A program made the position numbers and the translations under genes. Under the pieces are notes generated by a model, which did no database searches, had not been told where the DNA came from, and saw only the letters and a list, made by a program, of their open reading frames with translations. A stretch of DNA of 33,266 bases, from contig JAFUAR010000392.1 in NCBI GenBank assembly GCA_017460585.1, forward strand, positions 1 to 33,266. The letters are read 5' to 3'. Shown here piece after piece: positions 6,671-15,415 of the stretch; the first letter of the stretch is position 1, and each line of letters starts with the position of its first letter. The DNA is from Clostridia bacterium. GTDB taxonomy: Bacteria; Bacillota; Clostridia; Christensenellales; Aristaeellaceae.

Positions 6671-9600
6671 ATGAGCTTTGACTTGAAGAAGATTCATGAC
6701 CCGGGTTATTTCGCGGAAAATCGAGTGCCCGCGCATTCGGACCATGTCTGCTATGCGAGTGTGGAAGAATGTGCCGCTGGAGAGACGAGCCTGCGCTATT
6801 CGTTGAACGGAGCGTGGAAATTTCATCATGCCGTGAATGTAGGGCAGGTCATTTCCGGTTTTGAAGCGGCGGATTTTGATTGCAGAGGCTGGGAGGATAT
6901 CGCCGTGCCCGCGCATATCCAGATGGAGGGCTATGGACATCCGCAATACTGCAATATGCAGTATCCATGGGATGGTTATGAGGATTTGGAGCCCGGTCAG
7001 CTTCCGGAGCGTTTCAATCCCGTGGCTTCCTATGTGAAATATTTCTATCTGCCGCAGAATATGCAGGGCAAACGGGTATTCGTATCCTTTCAGGGCGCGG
7101 AGAGCTGCGTGGCGGTTTGGCTCAACGGGCACTACGTAGGTTTCTCCTCCGATACCTTTACCCCCAGCGATTTTGAATTGACGCCGTACCTTACCGATGG
7201 CGAGAATAAGCTCGCGTGTCAGGTAGTGCGCTTTAGCGCGGGAAGCTGGCTGGAGGATCAAGACTTCATGCGCTTTTCAGGGCTCTACCGCGATGTATTC
7301 CTCTACGCGCTGCCCAATGCGCATATTGCCGATTTGCGCATTCGCACCGATTTGAACGATGCGTTTAACGAGGCGAAGCTCGGCGTGCGCGTTCGCTTGG
7401 AAGCGCAGAACGGCTGGAAGCTCTCTGCAAAGCTGATGGATGGGGAAAAGACCGTCGCTGAAACCGCGCAGTCTGGCGGCGAAGCGAACGTGGAGTTTGC
7501 GCTTAATGTATCCAATCCTAAATTGTGGAGCAGCGAGCAGCCCAATTTGTATACCCTGCTGCTCACAGTGTGTACTCCCGAGGGAGCGGTGCAGGAGGTC
7601 GTATCCGAGCGGGTTGGTTTCCGCAGATTCGAAATTCAAAACAGCATTATGTATTTAAACGGCAAGCGCATTGTTTTCAAGGGTGTGAACCGTCACGATT
7701 ACTGCGCCGAGACCGGGCGCGCAGTGCCCGAGGAAAAATTGCGCCGCGATCTCATCACCATGAAGCGGCTCAATATCAATGCCGTGCGTACCAGCCACTA
7801 TCCGAACGTTTCCGCGCTGTACCGTTTGTGCGACGAGCTGGGGCTCTATGTGATTGACGAGAACAACATGGAGACTCATGGCATTTGGAACCGCGTGATG
7901 TTCGGTGAAAAGCCCATTGAATTCGCGTTGCCGGGGGATCGGGCGGATTGGAAGGATATTCTGCTCGATCGCGTCAATTCCGTGTATCAGCGCGATAAAA
8001 ACCATGCCTGCGTGCTGATTTGGAGCTGTGGCAACGAATCCATGGGCGGCAGCGTGATTTACGAAATGAGCCAGCGCTTCCGCGAATTGGATGATACCCG
8101 CCCGGTACATTACGAAGGCGTGGATCATGACGAGAGATACCTGGACACTACGGATATTCGCAGCCAGATGTATACGCCCGTCAGCCGCATACGCGAAATA
8201 TTGCAGGAAAAACGAGATAAGCCGTTTATACTGTGCGAATATACCCATTCCATGGGCAATTCCAACGGCGCAATGCACAAATATACGGAGTATGCCTATG
8301 AGGAACCGCTTTATCAGGGCGGATTCATATGGGACTATCTGGACCAATCCGTGCGCGGCGTAGATCGTTATGGGCAGGTTGAATATCGCTATGGCGGCGA
8401 TAATGGCGAAATGCCGCACGATGGCAATTTCTGCGGAAACGGTATACTTTATGGAAACGGAGATCCCTCCGAGAAGGCGCAGGAGGTCAAGTACAATTAT
8501 CAGAATATCATTGCGGAGGTAGGGAAGGAACGCATTCGCGTATTGAACCGCAATATGTTTATCTCTACCGCGGCATTCGATTGTTTGGCAATACTGGAAC
8601 GCGAGGGTGTAAAGATAGCTGAAAAACCCGTACAGATCGATATTCCGCCCATGAGCGAAGGAACGATTGACAACCCGTTCCCGCCCCAGACACGTGGCGG
8701 AGAATATGCGGTAACGCTTTCGTTCCGCTTGAAGGACGATACGCTCTGGGCGCAGCGCGGTTATGAAGTGGCGTTTGCGCAAGGGGTATATCGGGTAGAT
8801 GCGCCTGCTCGCGTTCAAACGTACGCGCCGCTGCGCGTGGTCAATGGTTCTGCGAATATCGGCGTCCACGGAGCGAATTTCACTGCGTTGTTTGGCAAAA
8901 TGGGCGGGGGACTCATCGATTATAATTACGGCGGTTTGGACTTGATCCGCAATACGCCTATGCCGAACTTCTGGCGCGCGCCAACTGATAACGATCGCGG
9001 TAACATGATGCCCCAGCGCTATGCTCAATGGAAATTGGCAAGCTTGTACGCCACGAACCGGTTGGATATGGGCGCGGGATTCCCCGATATTCGCGTGCCT
9101 GTAGAGACGAATGCTGATGGTTCTGTGAGCCTTACGTACACCTACGCCATGCCGACCGCGCCAATTTCGCGCTGTGCCATGCGCTATACCGTGTATCCGT
9201 GCGGCTCGATTGAAGTGACCCTGGAATATGATCCGGTGGAAGGCTTGAGCGATATGCCTGAATTCGGCGTGCTTTTCCGCTTGAATGCCGATTACGATCA
9301 GGTTCGCTACTATGGTTTGGGACCGGATGAGAACTATATCGACCGCCGCGAAGGCGCGCGGTTGGGCATATTCAGCCGCGCTGTGCGCGATAATATGGCG
9401 CGCTATCTGGTTCCGCAGGAGTGCGGCAATCGTACCGGAGTGCGTTGGGCGGAGGTGACGGATTACAAGGGCAGGGGCATTCGATTCAGCGCCGACTGTA
9501 TGGAGTTTTCCGCGCTGCCGTATACACCGCATGAAATCGAAAATGCGCTTCACGCCAACGAATTGCCTCCGGTGCACAATACCATTGTGCGCTGCGCGCT

Positions 9601-9715
9601 CAGGCAGATGGGCGTTGCGGGCGACGATAGCTGGGGAGCGAGAACGCATGAAGAATACCTAGTGGATGCGAGCAAGCCCCTGCGCTTCACGTTCCGCTTT
9701 CAAGGAATCATCTAA
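6671..9715 (+). CDS. lacZ: Beta-galactosidase, glycoside hydrolase family 2
   Basis: Hydrolyses terminal beta-galactosides by a retaining mechanism; 1014 residues, close to E. coli LacZ (1024). The domain order is the LacZ one: a sugar-binding jelly-roll domain from about residue 40 (LNGAWKFHHA), immunoglobulin-like domains, a TIM barrel from about residue 330, and the C-terminal small-chain domain. The acid/base Glu is residue 456 in IWSCGNES and the nucleophile Glu is residue 523 in ILCEYTHSMGNS. There is no signal peptide, so it acts in the cytosol on imported substrate. The start at ATG 6671 gives the usual N-terminus (SFDLKKIHDPGYFAENRVPAH). The only good Shine-Dalgarno (6633-6642) lies about 28 bases upstream; a CTG at 6647 is correctly spaced from it but would be a rare start. 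It has a terminator just after the stop. Confidence 0.95.
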   Translation: MSFDLKKIHDPGYFAENRVPAHSDHVCYASVEECAAGETSLRYSLNGAWKFHHAVNVGQVISGFEAADFDCRGWEDIAVPAHIQMEGYGHPQYCNMQYPWDGYEDLEPGQLPERFNPVASYVKYFYLPQNMQGKRVFVSFQGAESCVAVWLNGHYVGFSSDTFTPSDFELTPYLTDGENKLACQVVRFSAGSWLEDQDFMRFSGLYRDVFLYALPNAHIADLRIRTDLNDAFNEAKLGVRVRLEAQNGWKLSAKLMDGEKTVAETAQSGGEANVEFALNVSNPKLWSSEQPNLYTLLLTVCTPEGAVQEVVSERVGFRRFEIQNSIMYLNGKRIVFKGVNRHDYCAETGRAVPEEKLRRDLITMKRLNINAVRTSHYPNVSALYRLCDELGLYVIDENNMETHGIWNRVMFGEKPIEFALPGDRADWKDILLDRVNSVYQRDKNHACVLIWSCGNESMGGSVIYEMSQRFRELDDTRPVHYEGVDHDERYLDTTDIRSQMYTPVSRIREILQEKRDKPFILCEYTHSMGNSNGAMHKYTEYAYEEPLYQGGFIWDYLDQSVRGVDRYGQVEYRYGGDNGEMPHDGNFCGNGILYGNGDPSEKAQEVKYNYQNIIAEVGKERIRVLNRNMFISTAAFDCLAILEREGVKIAEKPVQIDIPPMSEGTIDNPFPPQTRGGEYAVTLSFRLKDDTLWAQRGYEVAFAQGVYRVDAPARVQTYAPLRVVNGSANIGVHGANFTALFGKMGGGLIDYNYGGLDLIRNTPMPNFWRAPTDNDRGNMMPQRYAQWKLASLYATNRLDMGAGFPDIRVPVETNADGSVSLTYTYAMPTAPISRCAMRYTVYPCGSIEVTLEYDPVEGLSDMPEFGVLFRLNADYDQVRYYGLGPDENYIDRREGARLGIFSRAVRDNMARYLVPQECGNRTGVRWAEVTDYKGRGIRFSADCMEFSALPYTPHEIENALHANELPPVHNTIVRCALRQMGVAGDDSWGARTHEEYLVDASKPLRFTFRFQGII

Positions 9716-9732
9716 ACAGATATGATTGTTTG

Positions 9733-9775
9733 AGATCGCCTCTGATATGGATAATATCGGGGGCGATCTATTTAT
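9733..9775 (+). terminator. Rho-independent terminator of beta-galactosidase
   Basis: A long stem, 9733-9748 pairing with 9754-9769 with two G-T pairs, closes a 5-base loop and is followed by ATTTATT. It begins 18 bases after the galactosidase stop. Confidence 0.75.
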
Positions 9776-9836
9776 TGCTTCGAATGCGAGTTAGTCATTT
9801 TACTTAATTTGTTTATGGTGAAATTTGCTCCGCTTG

Positions 9837-9845
9837 TGGTATACT
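9837..9845 (+). promoter_or_regulatory. Extended -10 promoter for the patatin gene
   Basis: TGGTATACT matches the extended -10 motif (TGn then a -10 hexamer at 9840-9845), which can work without a good -35. It lies about 55 bases before the patatin start. Confidence 0.5.
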
Positions 9846-9900
9846 GAACGTACTTAGAAAACGTGATCGCCCTTGCGGCGAGAATGGAGGAGACCAAATC

Positions 9901-10731
9901 TTGATCGGCGTAATCGACGTGGGCGGCGGTACGCGCGGTGTGTACGGCGCGGGCGTGTTCGACTGGTGTATGGATCATGGCGTTTCGTTTGATTATTTCG
10001 CCGGTGTTTCGGCGGGAAGCGCTAATGGTGCGTCGTTTCTCGCCGGTCAACGCGGGCGCAATTTGCGCTTTTATAATGAATACGCTTTCCGCAAGGAGTA
10101 CATGAGCTGGAATAATTTCCGGCGTACAGGCGAATATATTGATCTCGACTACATATATACCACGCTGAGCGGAACCAATGGAGAAGACCCGTTGGATTAC
10201 GACGCCATGATGCGCAATCCCACGCGCATGGAGATTGTCGCCTCCAATGCGATTTTGGGCGTTCCAGAGTATTATTCCAAAGAGATCATGCGCAGGGATG
10301 ATTATGCGCCCATCAAGGGCTCCTGTGCCGTGCCGCTGGCGTGCAAGCCCTATAATGTGTATGGCACTCCATGTTTCGATGGCGGCATAAGCGATCCGAT
10401 TCCCTATGCGCGCGCCTTTGCGCAGGGCTGTGATCACGTAGTAGTGGTGTTGACTCGCCCCAAATCCAGTTTCCGTAAACCCAATCGCGATATCCGGTTT
10501 GCGCGGCTGCTGCGCAGGCGCTATCCAAAGGCGGCGGAGCTGTTGAGCCGGCGCAGCGAAACCTATAATCGCAGTCTGCGCGCCGTGCTGGAATTGGAGC
10601 GACAAGGGAAGGTTACGATTATCGCGCCCGAAGATATAGGTCAAATGAAGACCCTTACGCAGGATCACGCCGCCATTCTTTCCATGTACGAAAAGGGTTA
10701 CCGCGATGCTTCGGTGATCGAACGGCTGTGA
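9901..10731 (+). CDS. Patatin-like phospholipase (YjjU type)
   Basis: A predicted lipid acyl hydrolase of 276 residues using a Ser-Asp dyad. The oxyanion loop is GGGTRG (residues 8-13), the nucleophile elbow GVSAG has Ser37, and the dyad Asp160 is in FDGGISDP. Spacing and length fit the bacterial YjjU/RssA-like patatins. The start is a TTG at 9901 with GGAGG 10 bases upstream; it is only a few residues from the first beta strand (IGVIDVGGG), so nothing further upstream is needed. There is no signal peptide or membrane segment, so it is cytosolic or membrane-peripheral. It stands alone between its own promoter and a terminator. Its lipid substrate cannot be told. Confidence 0.92.
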   Translation: MIGVIDVGGGTRGVYGAGVFDWCMDHGVSFDYFAGVSAGSANGASFLAGQRGRNLRFYNEYAFRKEYMSWNNFRRTGEYIDLDYIYTTLSGTNGEDPLDYDAMMRNPTRMEIVASNAILGVPEYYSKEIMRRDDYAPIKGSCAVPLACKPYNVYGTPCFDGGISDPIPYARAFAQGCDHVVVVLTRPKSSFRKPNRDIRFARLLRRRYPKAAELLSRRSETYNRSLRAVLELERQGKVTIIAPEDIGQMKTLTQDHAAILSMYEKGYRDASVIERL

Positions 10732-10751
10732 TAAAATTAATGCTGCATACG

Positions 10752-10781
10752 TTGTATTCGCAATCCATCTTACGATATAAT
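10752..10781 (+). promoter_or_regulatory. Promoter for the DUF1846-dapF-hom operon
   Basis: TTGTAT (10752-10757) and a perfect TATAAT (10776-10781) are 18 bases apart, starting 21 bases after the patatin stop. Expected transcription start is near 10788, inside the left arm of the following hairpin. Confidence 0.65.
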
Positions 10782-10784
10782 GAT

Positions 10785-10826
10785 AAGGGCACTTTGGAGA
10801 TGCTTCGCTCCCGAGGTGCCCTTTTT
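10785..10826 (+). terminator. Rho-independent terminator of the patatin gene
   Basis: AAGGGCAC (10785-10792) pairs with GTGCCCTT (10816-10823), with an inner GGAG/CTCC stem, followed by a T-run. It would stop patatin transcripts but sits just downstream of the next operon's -10 box. Confidence 0.85.
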
Positions 10827-10850
10827 ATTGCGTTAGGGGAGGGGTTTGAT

Positions 10851-12335
10851 TTGAATCGGATCGGTTTTGACAGTGAGAAATACATACAGATGCAGTCGCA
10901 GCGCATTCGGGAAAGAATTGCGCAATTTGGGGGCAAGCTGTATCTGGAATTCGGGGGCAAGCTGTTCGATGATTATCACGCTTCCAGAGTGCTGCCGGGC
11001 TTTCAGCCGGACAACAAAATTCAAATGCTCCTGCAGCTCAAGGATCAGGCGGAGATCGTCATCGCCATTAACGCCAATGATATTGAAAAGAGCAAGCGAC
11101 GCGGCGATTTGGGTATTACCTACGATACGGATGTAATTCGTTTGGTAGATGTGTTTCGCGATTTCGGACTGTATGTGGGCAGCATTGCGCTTACGCAATA
11201 TACGGGGCAGCCTTCTGCAGAACTGTTTGAAAAGCGCCTGAAAGCGCTGGGGTTGCGCGTTTACAGGCTGTATCGCATTGCGAATTACCCCGCGGATGTG
11301 CAAACCATTGTATCTTCCGAAGGTTACGGGCGCAACGATTATATCGAAACCACGCGCTCTCTGGTGGTTGTGACCGCGCCCGGTCCGGGCAGCGGCAAAA
11401 TGGCGACCTGTCTTTCGCAGCTTTACCACGAGCATCAGCGTGGTATTAAGGCGGGCTACGCGAAGTTTGAAACCTTCCCAATATGGAACCTGCCCCTCAA
11501 GCATCCCGTCAACATCGCCTATGAGGCGGCGACAGCCGACTTGAACGATGTGAATATGATCGATCCCTACCACTATGAAGCGTACGGTGAAACTACGGTG
11601 AATTACAACCGCGATATCGAAATATTCCCCGTGCTTCGTGCCATATTCAGCCGTATTTATGATGAATGCCCCTACAAGAGTCCTACCGATATGGGCGTGA
11701 ATATGGCGGGTTACGCCATTATAGACGACGAAGTATGCCGTGAGGCATCCCGTCAGGAGGTTGTGCGGCGTTACTATAAGACCGCTTGTCTGCAGCGGCA
11801 GGGACTCGCCGGAAGCGGAGAAATCGATAAGCTTACGCTGCTCATGCGCACGCTGGGCATTGATTTGAACATTCGCAAAACGGTTCCCGCCGCGCTGGCG
11901 GTGGCGGAGGCGACGGGAGAACCGGCGACCGCGATCGAATTGCCGGATGGGCAGGTGGTTACAGGCAAGACCTCCGCGCTGCTGGGCGCGTCCTCCGCTG
12001 CGCTGTTGAACGCGCTTAAAACCTTGGCGGGCATTGCGGACGAGGTCAAGCTCATTTCGCCCACGGTTATCGCGCCCATTCAGCATTTAAAGGTAGATCA
12101 TATGGGCAATCGCAATCCCAGATTGCACACGGACGAGGTGCTCATTGCGCTGGCAATTTCCGCGGCAACGGATTCGAACGCTCACCGCGCCATGGATATG
12201 TTGGGACAGCTGCAGAACTGCGATGCGCACTCTACGGTTATTCTATCGCACGTAGATGACAGCGTGTTCAATCGTTTGGGTGTGAATATTACCTGCGAGC
12301 CCACATATCAGAATAGCAGGCTCTACCATAAGTAG
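10851..12335 (+). CDS. DUF1846 family protein
   Basis: A cytosolic protein of 494 residues belonging to the widely conserved DUF1846 family, whose function I do not know. The family N-terminus is unmistakable (FDSEKYIQMQSQRI, then GKLYLEFGGKLFDDYHASRV). A P-loop-like APGPGSGKMATC occurs at about residues 185-196, suggesting nucleotide or phosphate binding. The start is the TTG at 10851, six bases after AGGGGAGGGG. An in-frame GTG at 10728 would add 41 residues running through a promoter and a terminator and is rejected. It is the first gene of a plus-strand set with a small membrane protein, dapF and hom, separated by short gaps, so it is probably co-transcribed with amino-acid biosynthesis genes. 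Confidence 0.92.
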   Translation: MNRIGFDSEKYIQMQSQRIRERIAQFGGKLYLEFGGKLFDDYHASRVLPGFQPDNKIQMLLQLKDQAEIVIAINANDIEKSKRRGDLGITYDTDVIRLVDVFRDFGLYVGSIALTQYTGQPSAELFEKRLKALGLRVYRLYRIANYPADVQTIVSSEGYGRNDYIETTRSLVVVTAPGPGSGKMATCLSQLYHEHQRGIKAGYAKFETFPIWNLPLKHPVNIAYEAATADLNDVNMIDPYHYEAYGETTVNYNRDIEIFPVLRAIFSRIYDECPYKSPTDMGVNMAGYAIIDDEVCREASRQEVVRRYYKTACLQRQGLAGSGEIDKLTLLMRTLGIDLNIRKTVPAALAVAEATGEPATAIELPDGQVVTGKTSALLGASSAALLNALKTLAGIADEVKLISPTVIAPIQHLKVDHMGNRNPRLHTDEVLIALAISAATDSNAHRAMDMLGQLQNCDAHSTVILSHVDDSVFNRLGVNITCEPTYQNSRLYHK

Positions 12336-12355
12336 TTGATTGAAGGAGCAAATGC

Positions 12356-12892
12356 ATGAGGGAGCAGAGTAGGCGCGTGGCGCTTTCGAGCATGATGGTG
12401 GCGCTTGGCGCGATGGTCATGCTGTTGGGCGGGGTCATTCCCGCGGCGACATTTTTAAGCCCTGCGTTGGCGGGCGTACTTCTGCTGCCGGTGTTTTATG
12501 AGTTTGGCGCAAAATGGGCGCTCGGCGCTTATGTCGCCATTGCGCTGTTGGCGCTCATGCTTTCGCCAGATAAGGAAGCGGCGCTGTTGTTTGCGTTTCT
12601 GGGCTACTATCCGGTGCTCAAGGCACGGCTGGATCGGGTGCGACTCATCCCCGTGCGAACGCTGTTAAAGCTGCTGGTGTTCAATTTGGCGGCGGGTGCG
12701 ATGCTGGCTGTGGCATATTATGTGTTCGGAATGTCCGCGATATTGGCTGAATACGCTGAAATGACGAAAATCGGATTGATTGTGTTTATCGTTGTTGCGA
12801 ACTTTACCATGCTAGTGTATGATGTTATGCTGGCGGTGATGATGGGGCTCTATCGGCAGCGGCTGCGCCCAAAGCTGTTTCATCAGCATTGA
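12356..12892 (+). CDS. Small polytopic membrane protein, unknown function
   Basis: A 178-residue, highly hydrophobic protein with about five or six transmembrane segments (residues about 10-32, 36-52, 54-68, 75-90, 103-125 and 140-165). The loop SPDKEAALLFAFLGYYPVLK is the most distinctive stretch. The size and helix spacing resemble small integral S-component-like transporters, but no diagnostic motif confirms this. The ATG at 12356 follows GAAGGAG at a good spacing. It lies 20 bases after the DUF1846 stop and 14 bases before dapF, so it is in the same operon; a link to lysine or threonine metabolism is only suggested by position. Confidence 0.82.
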   Translation: MREQSRRVALSSMMVALGAMVMLLGGVIPAATFLSPALAGVLLLPVFYEFGAKWALGAYVAIALLALMLSPDKEAALLFAFLGYYPVLKARLDRVRLIPVRTLLKLLVFNLAAGAMLAVAYYVFGMSAILAEYAEMTKIGLIVFIVVANFTMLVYDVMLAVMMGLYRQRLRPKLFHQH

Positions 12893-12906
12893 AGGGGGAA
12901 TGATTC

Positions 12907-13716
12907 TTGCGCTTTGTCAAGATGCAGGGCATTGGGAACGACTTCATCATGTTCAATGGACTGAATGGTGAAACGCTCGATCAACCGGATGCGCTCGCTC
13001 GCCGAATCTGTGACCGGCACTACGGTATCGGCGGCGACGGGCTCATATGGATGCTTCCTTCCGAACGCGCGGACGCGCGGATGCGCGTATTTAATTCGGA
13101 TGGCGGAGAGGCGGAGATGTGCGGCAATGGCATTCGCTGTGCGGCGCTGTTTTTGCGCAATGAGGGCGCGGTTAGCGCTCCGGAAATGACCATAGATACA
13201 TTGGCTGGCGTACTGACGGCACGCTTTGTGCAAGAAGGCATTGAGGTGGATATGGGCGTGCCGTGTGTTGAACCCGCGATCATTCCGGTGGCGAGCGAGG
13301 ATAATATTCTCGATATCGATATTGAGGACCGTCGGTTGCGCTTTTTCTGCGTGTCTATGGGCAATCCCCACGCGGTCACATTCGATCTCTACCCGGAGGA
13401 TGCACAGTTTCGCTGGCTGGGACCTCTGCTCGAACGGCATCCCGTTTTCCCCCATGGGGCAAATATAGAGTTTTGCCGCGTACGCGACGATGGTCTGGAT
13501 GTGCGCGTGTGGGAGCGCGGGGATGGAGAGACCCTCGCCTGTGGCACAGGCGCGTGCGCTTCACTCGTGGCGGCAGCGAGTTTGGGACTGTTGGGTCGGG
13601 AAGGGCAGGTACGTTTGCCGGGCGGCACGCTCCAGATTCGCTGGGATCAAAATGATCACGTGTGGATGACCGGCGCGGCGCAAAAGGTGTTTGAAGGCGT
13701 GTGGGCGGATGTATAA
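12907..13716 (+). CDS. dapF: Diaminopimelate epimerase
   Basis: Converts LL- to meso-diaminopimelate, the precursor of lysine and of the peptidoglycan cross-link; a cofactor-independent two-cysteine racemase. Both catalytic cysteines are present: Cys72 in MCGNGIRC and Cys212 in ACGTGACAS. The N-terminal signature is MQGIGNDFIMFNG, and GNPHAV lies between the two half-domains. Length 269 residues is normal. The start is a TTG at 12907, 8 bases after GAAGGGGG. It is followed 21 bases later by homoserine dehydrogenase, another branch of the aspartate pathway. The gene implies meso-DAP-type peptidoglycan or at least lysine synthesis. Confidence 0.97.
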   Translation: MRFVKMQGIGNDFIMFNGLNGETLDQPDALARRICDRHYGIGGDGLIWMLPSERADARMRVFNSDGGEAEMCGNGIRCAALFLRNEGAVSAPEMTIDTLAGVLTARFVQEGIEVDMGVPCVEPAIIPVASEDNILDIDIEDRRLRFFCVSMGNPHAVTFDLYPEDAQFRWLGPLLERHPVFPHGANIEFCRVRDDGLDVRVWERGDGETLACGTGACASLVAAASLGLLGREGQVRLPGGTLQIRWDQNDHVWMTGAAQKVFEGVWADV

Positions 13717-13737
13717 TTCAAATTGGAGGAAATAGTT

Positions 13738-14949
13738 ATGATCCAAACTGCGGTATTTGGCTTTGGCAATATTGGCGGCGGCGTGGTTGATGTGATCGAA
13801 GGCAATCAGAGCGAAATTGTAAAGCGCATTCCGGAAGGCATGGCGGTCAAATACGTGCTCGATATTCGCGACTTCCCAGATAGTCCCTATCGCGATCGTG
13901 TGGTGCATGATATCGATATTATTTTAAATGATCCGGAAATTCGCGTAGTTTGCGAGACCATGGGCGGCAAGGAGCCAGCGTTTACGTTTACCAAGCGCGC
14001 GTTGGAGCGGGGAATCAGCGTTTGCAGCTCCAACAAGGAATTGGTCGAAGCGCACGGCGCGGAGCTGCTTGAGATCGCGCGAAAGAACCATTGCAGTTAC
14101 CTGTTTGAGGCGAGCGTGGGGGGCGGTATACCGCTGTTGCGCACGCTGATTGAAAGCCTTTCACAGGAGCGAGTAACCTCCATATTGGGTATACTGAACG
14201 GCACGACCAACTTCATATTGAGCAAAATGGAAGCCGTTGGCGCGGACTATGCGCAAACTTTGAAGGAAGCGCAGGAGTTGGGCTACGCGGAAAGAAATCC
14301 CACCGCGGACGTGGAGGGACACGACACCGGTCGCAAGATCGCGATTCTGTCTTCTCTCATGACGGGTAAAACGGTGCATTACGATGATATCACCGTAGAG
14401 GGTATATCTGCTATCACTTCCTCCGATTTTGATTGGGCGCACCGCAAGGGCTATACCATCAAATTACTGGGCAGAAGCGCGCGCGCAGATTCCGGTCTGC
14501 AGGTGCTCACCGCGCCGTATCTGGTACCGAAGACTCACCCGCTGGCAATGGTCAACGATGTATTTAACGGCGTATTCCTGCATGGCAACATGGTGGATGA
14601 CGTTATGCTCTATGGTCGTGGTGCGGGAAAATTGCCCACGGGTTCCGCGGTGGTAGCGGATATGCTGGAAGCTGCCGCGCATCAGGGTGAAACGGTACCG
14701 GTGCGCTGGTCGAACGAGGTGCTTACGCCGCTTCCCAAATCGCAGAATGCTGATCGCTATTGTGTGCGCGTTCCTTCGGCAAACAGGGCGGATGCGGAGC
14801 GTGCGCTTGAAGGAATGGTCGAAGAGGTTTGGAGCAACGAGGACGATCATGAATTTGTATGCGCAACAAAGCGAATTGAAGCGGGAGAATTGGAAGCGCG
14901 CTTAAATCAATTGGGTGATTCGGTTTCTCGAATTCGTATTCTGGCGTAA
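13738..14949 (+). CDS. hom: Homoserine dehydrogenase
   Basis: Reduces aspartate semialdehyde to homoserine with NAD(P)H, the step leading to threonine and methionine. The Rossmann motif FGFGNIGGGV is at residues 7-16. The catalytic Lys100 is in SSNKEL, and Asp196 and Lys200 are in GHDTGRK; ILNGTTNFILSKM is the family signature. Length is 403 residues, with a short ACT-like tail (residues about 330-403) that could allow threonine feedback. The start is the ATG at 13738 with GGAGGA eight bases upstream; the TTG at 13723 lies within that Shine-Dalgarno. It ends the operon and is followed by a strong terminator. Confidence 0.96.
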   Translation: MIQTAVFGFGNIGGGVVDVIEGNQSEIVKRIPEGMAVKYVLDIRDFPDSPYRDRVVHDIDIILNDPEIRVVCETMGGKEPAFTFTKRALERGISVCSSNKELVEAHGAELLEIARKNHCSYLFEASVGGGIPLLRTLIESLSQERVTSILGILNGTTNFILSKMEAVGADYAQTLKEAQELGYAERNPTADVEGHDTGRKIAILSSLMTGKTVHYDDITVEGISAITSSDFDWAHRKGYTIKLLGRSARADSGLQVLTAPYLVPKTHPLAMVNDVFNGVFLHGNMVDDVMLYGRGAGKLPTGSAVVADMLEAAAHQGETVPVRWSNEVLTPLPKSQNADRYCVRVPSANRADAERALEGMVEEVWSNEDDHEFVCATKRIEAGELEARLNQLGDSVSRIRILA

Positions 14950-14956
14950 GAAAAGC

Positions 14957-15001
14957 AGAGGCTGTTGTTCTAAAAACCAAAGAGCAATAGCCTCTTTTAT
15001 T
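14957..15001 (+). terminator. Rho-independent terminator of hom operon
   Basis: A 15-bp stem (14957-14971 and 14981-14995) with G-T pairs and a 9-base loop, followed by TTTATTT. It begins 8 bases after the hom stop. Confidence 0.88.
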
Positions 15002-15035
15002 TGCCGAATAAGGAATAAAATTCCCGTCCCCATAG

Positions 15036-15299
15036 AAAAAGGTCAATAAAGAACGCCTTGAAAGAAAAAGAATGCTTTTTACGCGGTGGCAACTGCGCTC
15101 TGGCAGCTATACAAATCGCAGTAAAGAAAGACCCGAGAAAAATCCCTATGCTGGTTGCAATACTATCGCACTTGAGCCTAGTGCAGTATTTGGTATGTGC
15201 ATTGCACCGTTTAGGGGTAGATAGAAAAGATAAGAAAATACTGACAGCCTCCAAGTAGGGGACTGTCAGTATTTCCATGGCAGCCGAATAGGCGTTATA
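15036..15299. repeat. Non-genic stretch resembling a decayed IS200-type element
   Basis: This 260-base AT-rich stretch has no gene I can support. It shares GTCAATAAAGAA (near 15042) with the left end of the neighbouring IS200-type element. It also ends in a hairpin (15236-15247 with 15263-15274) whose loop, CCTCCAAGTAGGGG, resembles the CCCCCGAGTAGGGG hairpin after that element's transposase. It may be a decayed second copy or a solo remnant. The similarity is short and was judged by eye. Confidence 0.3.
15236..15274. terminator. Perfect 12-bp inverted repeat with terminator-like tail
   Basis: AAATACTGACAG and its exact complement flank a 15-base centre that can pair further. It could act as a bidirectional terminator or be the 3' hairpin of a lost transposase gene. 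Confidence 0.45.
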
Positions 15300-15353
15300 A
15301 ATCCCCCAGTTCAACTGGGGGTCAATAAAGAAAAAACTTTAGTGAAAGAAAGG

Positions 15354-15409
15354 ACCTCCTATGGTAAACTAAGTGCGGTCTGGCAACCACAGAAAGGAGA
15401 ATCGGAGGT
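15354..15409 (+). promoter_or_regulatory. Leader pairing that can hide the tnpA ribosome binding site
   Basis: ACCTCC (15354-15359) is complementary to GGAGGT (15404-15409), the Shine-Dalgarno of the tnpA remnant. Sequestration of the start region by a 5' leader stem is an established feature of IS200; this leader appears to keep it. Confidence 0.45.
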
Positions 15410-15415
15410 TCAGTC

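Noticed and set aside
7655-9649. 664-codon minus-strand frame opposite the beta-galactosidase
   Set aside because: Long only because of codon bias in the real gene; composition is rich in His, Arg and Ile and matches no family.
10728-10850. N-terminal extension of the DUF1846 protein from a GTG
   Set aside because: It would cross a promoter and a terminator and lies outside the family's conserved N-terminus; TTG 10851 has an excellent ribosome binding site.
10833-12086. 417-codon minus-strand frame opposite the DUF1846 gene
   Set aside because: The plus-strand product matches DUF1846 over its length; the antisense frame does not resemble a protein.
15058-15258. 66-codon plus-strand frame in the IS region
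   Set aside because: TTG start without ribosome binding site, no recognisable domain, and it ends inside a hairpin; more likely decayed DNA.
14997-15314. 105-codon minus-strand frame in the IS region
   Set aside because: No ribosome binding site or homology, and it spans the inverted repeat and the left end of the IS element.
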